From: Bryoerythrophyllum caledonicum
Taxonomy: Eukaryota > Streptophyta > Bryopsida > Pottiales > Pottiaceae
Assembly: GCA_963971425.1 (NCBI GenBank)
Contig: OZ020517.1
Span: 9,302,501 to 9,366,500 of the forward strand
Direction: 5' to 3'
Length of the DNA: 64,000 nt
Position 1 is the stretch's first letter, and each line of letters begins with the position of its first letter. The position numbers were made by a program, and so were the translations under genes. Positions 60,910 to 64,000 of the stretch are shown in pieces. The notes under the pieces were generated by a model. That model saw only the letters and a list, made by a program, of their open reading frames with translations, did not search any database and was not told the DNA's origin.

Positions 60910-63900
60910 GTGAGATTTTTCTTTCCTCGCCATTTCGAGGTTTTCAAGAACGGGGTTCAAGCATTGCTTGCTTTCATTGATTTTTTAGAGCTGGAGGGTA
61001 GAAGATAAGCACAAAGTACTTACTTGGCGAATGTATGAACTATTGAAGCCGAGTTTGTGCGAATTCAACCTCAAGCTTCCTATTTTACCCAAGTAGCTCG
61101 ATGTTCAAAGTTTCAACTTAGTTCATCTTTGTCATTCAAGGAAATTTCTTCTTTTGAATTATCAATAATGTTACAAGAAAGGAGCAATGTATGAACCCCG
61201 CTAGTATTTGTGGTGCGATCTCTTTTCAGCTTTCACTGATTTCCTGTTTGGATGTACATTACGTTGTGAACTTAGTAAGCTGGAGAATATAGTACCCAAG
61301 GTGCATTTCATGTGCTTCCAGGTTTTGTGGCTCTGTAATGTTTGGTCATGTACTTGTAATGTGGGTTAGCCGTGTTGTGGTTGAAGGTTTAACACCCTGA
61401 ATCCTTTTTTGCTGAAATCTTACTATGTGCAGGAGGAAATCTAGTAGGCTGCAAGCTGGGAGGTCCAAACAAGGATGAAAGCATGTATGCTTTTTTATGT
61501 GCTTCTTAAACCTTTGTTAAACCTGCATTGCTGTTGATATTTATTTATTTCCAAGCATTGTGAATATTGTCGTTTCTTGCTTTTCAATCTCAAGGGAAAA
61601 ACCTGTCTTTGAGTTCAATGCATCATCTGTAAGTGTGAAGCAAATGTTCTGGAATTGAACCTGTCAGTGTGCTCTTGGCAGACTTATTCCGCATTACATA
61701 ACGTGGAAGTCAATTCAGGTGAGAATTGTGCACCTATGAAGACTAGTTCACCATCTTGTTGATGGATCCAAGTATGATATGTCTTGTATCTTGTTTAAGA
61801 TCTCAATGTGTCTTGTAACTTGTTCAAGATCTCCAATGCAAAGTTTAATGTTTGTTGACATGTTAAACACATTGTTCACTCTTTGCAAGCAGTGTTTTTC
61901 TGATCTCATTTGAATGGCCACTTTCCTCGTTCACTTCAATGCCCATTGTTTCACAGCAAGATCAAAATTGGTGCTGTGGCAGATATTTATGATTGGCACT
62001 TTGTTATTTCCCTCGGTGCACACAACAACAGTGAATGTCAGGAGGAAGAATATTGCCGCTGAGTACAACACCCATCCCTGTGTAAGGCATTCAGGTATTT
62101 AATTTCCTCCATTTGCATAGTCTCCGTATATACCATGACTGGTGTTGTCCGGTGCTGTCTCGGTGGCTGCAATTGTGCTGCATCAAATGTCATAAGTAGG
62201 ATTTCTACCTTTGTTGCATCGGATCTCCCTGAACTCAACGTCAACAAGAATTCGTTGTGATTAACTCCCGGAGCTTCCATTAAATTTTGACTGGCTCAAA
62301 CAACGAAACAACTGTCTGCTCACCATTGTTGGATATCAAGACGGTCATAGCTTTCACAGACAGACAATTTTTTATTCTCTTATTGGTGCCTTATTGTTGT
62401 ACATACCGGTAGGACGACCTAGAAGCTTGATAACGTAAGGACCACTTCTGTCCTGAGAATTGTCCCAAGTCCCGGAAATTATCAGGTCTTTGTTTGAATG
62501 GTAAGGCCTCCCACACATGATAATTGTAGTATTTCAATAGACTCAGGCAGTCATACCATGTTTCTTTCTAGAACAGTGTTTCTCTGTAGAAATCCCATGG
62601 GGCAGAGGGGAGAAAAACTTTATTTTTCTCACATTATTGAGAATTTGTTGATTATGTTTTCAGTTTGTAATGGGAAGGTTTGTTGTGTGAATCCCAAGAC
62701 ATGGCTCCCCTGCAGATAATTTATTTTTCATAATTTTCCGAAGGCAAAGGTTTTCCTTTTCACCAAGAATGAGAAGTCAAGATGCTACTCTGTAGTGTGG
62801 CCACACCTTGAGATCTCGCTTTCGGATTATATGAACAGAGTTTCGCTAAAGATTCCTCGTGGCCGCTGACGAGTGGTGGGGTGGCTGCTCCTACATTTGT
62901 TTCAGGAAGGTCGGTCCCTTGTCGCAGCTAAAAATAAGCCGGAGTGCAGTGTTTGGAACGAGATATTCGCCCGCCCAGGCCACTGCAGCCGACCATTGCA
63001 CGCCCTCCGCTCAGAAAACGCCACTGGTAGCGGCTACTACCAGTACCGACTAGTAGATGGGGGTGGCCATTCAAAGATGCCTGCAGTGGAGTACGACATG
63101 AATTCATCATGTTGGTGGTAAAACCAATGCTCCCCATCCCATGCCGTCACTACAGTAGTTCCTTTTTCTTTTTGTTTCTGTCTATCTCTTATAAGGCCCA
63201 TTTCAGACCAAGTACTGGACGAACAGTTATCTACGTGATGGGTACACTTGACCCTTGAACTGAAGTGGGCTTAATCTAACGGTCTCTGCTAACTGTTGTA
63301 ACCAGATTGTTTGAATTCAGTGGGTCCCAAGTTTCTTCCAACAAAACAAGAAAACAGAAAACACTCAACTGGGATGTTGAATACCAGCGGATCTAAGAGC
63401 ATACCCAGCAGTGACGGCAACAGGGACCCTGGAAGCAGCGTTTGCTGTGTCTATGTATATATGTATATATATATGGACCCCGACCGGGTTTCAGAGGATT
63501 TCCCGTCGGTCGTTCCAGCTACCCTCGGACCACATCATAGCGACCACTTGAAGGAGATAACGGCACAGGGAAGACCTTTTAGTGTGTCTTTTTTGCTTCA
63601 CTCTAAGTTCTTCATTTGGAGAGATCCACGTCACTTTTACACCGGAGTTACTGGTGGGGAGCTGTTTTCTACTCTTGAGATTTGTTGCGCTCTAAGGGCC
63701 ACTTCACACCAAGACCGAGGCCGCCGGTTTCAACCAACGAGAATACAAGAATGGCCAAAGTTTGGCCTCTCGGCCTTCACACCAAAAGCCGAAGCCCAAA
63801 AGTTGTCGGCCTCCATTGGCAACACTTTTAGAGAGTTTTGGCGCCAAAGCGACGGGCTCTCTTGTGCAAACTTGGGTCGCCTTTTTTAGCCGACCCAAAC

Positions 63901-64000
63901 TTCCTTCGAGAAGCCGTCAACTTCCTTCAAATTAAATGATTTGATGTATGTTTTTAGCCAAAGAGTTTGGCCTCTAGCCATTGCTTGGGCTGAAGTTTTG
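60910..64000. other. Unassigned sequence to the window end
   Basis: Several exon-like stretches with plausible splice sites occur (about 61432-61485, 61914-62090, 62740-63120), but I cannot join them into a frame or assign a family. They may be relics of one gene. The last 300 bp hold short inverted phrases such as GGCCAAAGTTTGGCC (about 63751-63766). No gene is supported. Confidence 0.4.

Noticed and set aside
63311-63889. 192-codon plus-strand frame near the window end
   Set aside because: Contains a TATATA-type simple repeat and no recognisable domain; the flanks have no supporting splice or start context.
1-64000. tRNA genes
   Set aside because: I looked for T-loop-like GTTCRA boxes with a paired acceptor stem and found none that I could support by eye.

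Overview
This is nuclear DNA of a green plant, most likely a land plant or a close streptophyte relative. The host genes carry GT-AG introns, two start with plastid-transit-like N termini, and the set is typical of plants: a plastid-type HMA1 metal P-type ATPase, a P-class PPR protein, imidazoleglycerol-phosphate dehydratase (HISN5), coatomer zeta and Golgi GnT-II. I cannot name the species.

Positions 1-20,600 are a nested transposon block. A LINE-type retrotransposon (RT plus RNase H; 5' end outside the window) is cut inside RNase H by an 808-bp piggyBac-like MITE flanked by TTAA. In its 3' UTR it is cut again by a 14.6-kb Mutator-like element (5697-20330) with terminal inverted repeats and a perfect 10-bp target duplication. 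That element carries a SWIM-type transposase gene on the minus strand. It also carries a multi-exon plus-strand gene that reads as a ParB-like domain followed by a circularly permuted beta-class (N4/N6-type) DNA methyltransferase-like domain. The 4.8 kb between the two genes holds a 5'-terminal 18S rRNA fragment, minisatellites and a recurring palindrome, CTTCGGTGCCGAAG. The element is decayed: all five clear premature stops can be explained by single C-to-T or G-to-A changes.

Positions 20,600-31,400 hold a 21-bp minisatellite, a small unknown ORF, an intronless and divergent Rab2-like GTPase, the three-exon GnT-II gene and a Gly/Tyr-rich membrane protein gene. Positions 31,400-34,900 are a MITE cluster: one pogo/Tigger-like element and three piggyBac-like elements.

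Positions 35,800-57,200 are the gene-rich part: HMA1 (15 exons, minus), PPR (6 exons, minus), COPZ (6 exons, plus), a broken IPT/TIG-like secreted-protein gene (plus) and HISN5 (8 exons, minus). I traced the joins of GnT-II, HMA1, PPR, COPZ and HISN5 by hand and each gives an unbroken frame. Positions 57,200-64,000 are repeats (a 75-bp minisatellite, a CACTA-like MITE) and unassigned sequence.

The host genes are unrelated housekeeping or organellar functions and do not form a pathway. The one set of genes likely to act together is the transposase and methyltransferase-like pair inside the 14.6-kb element.
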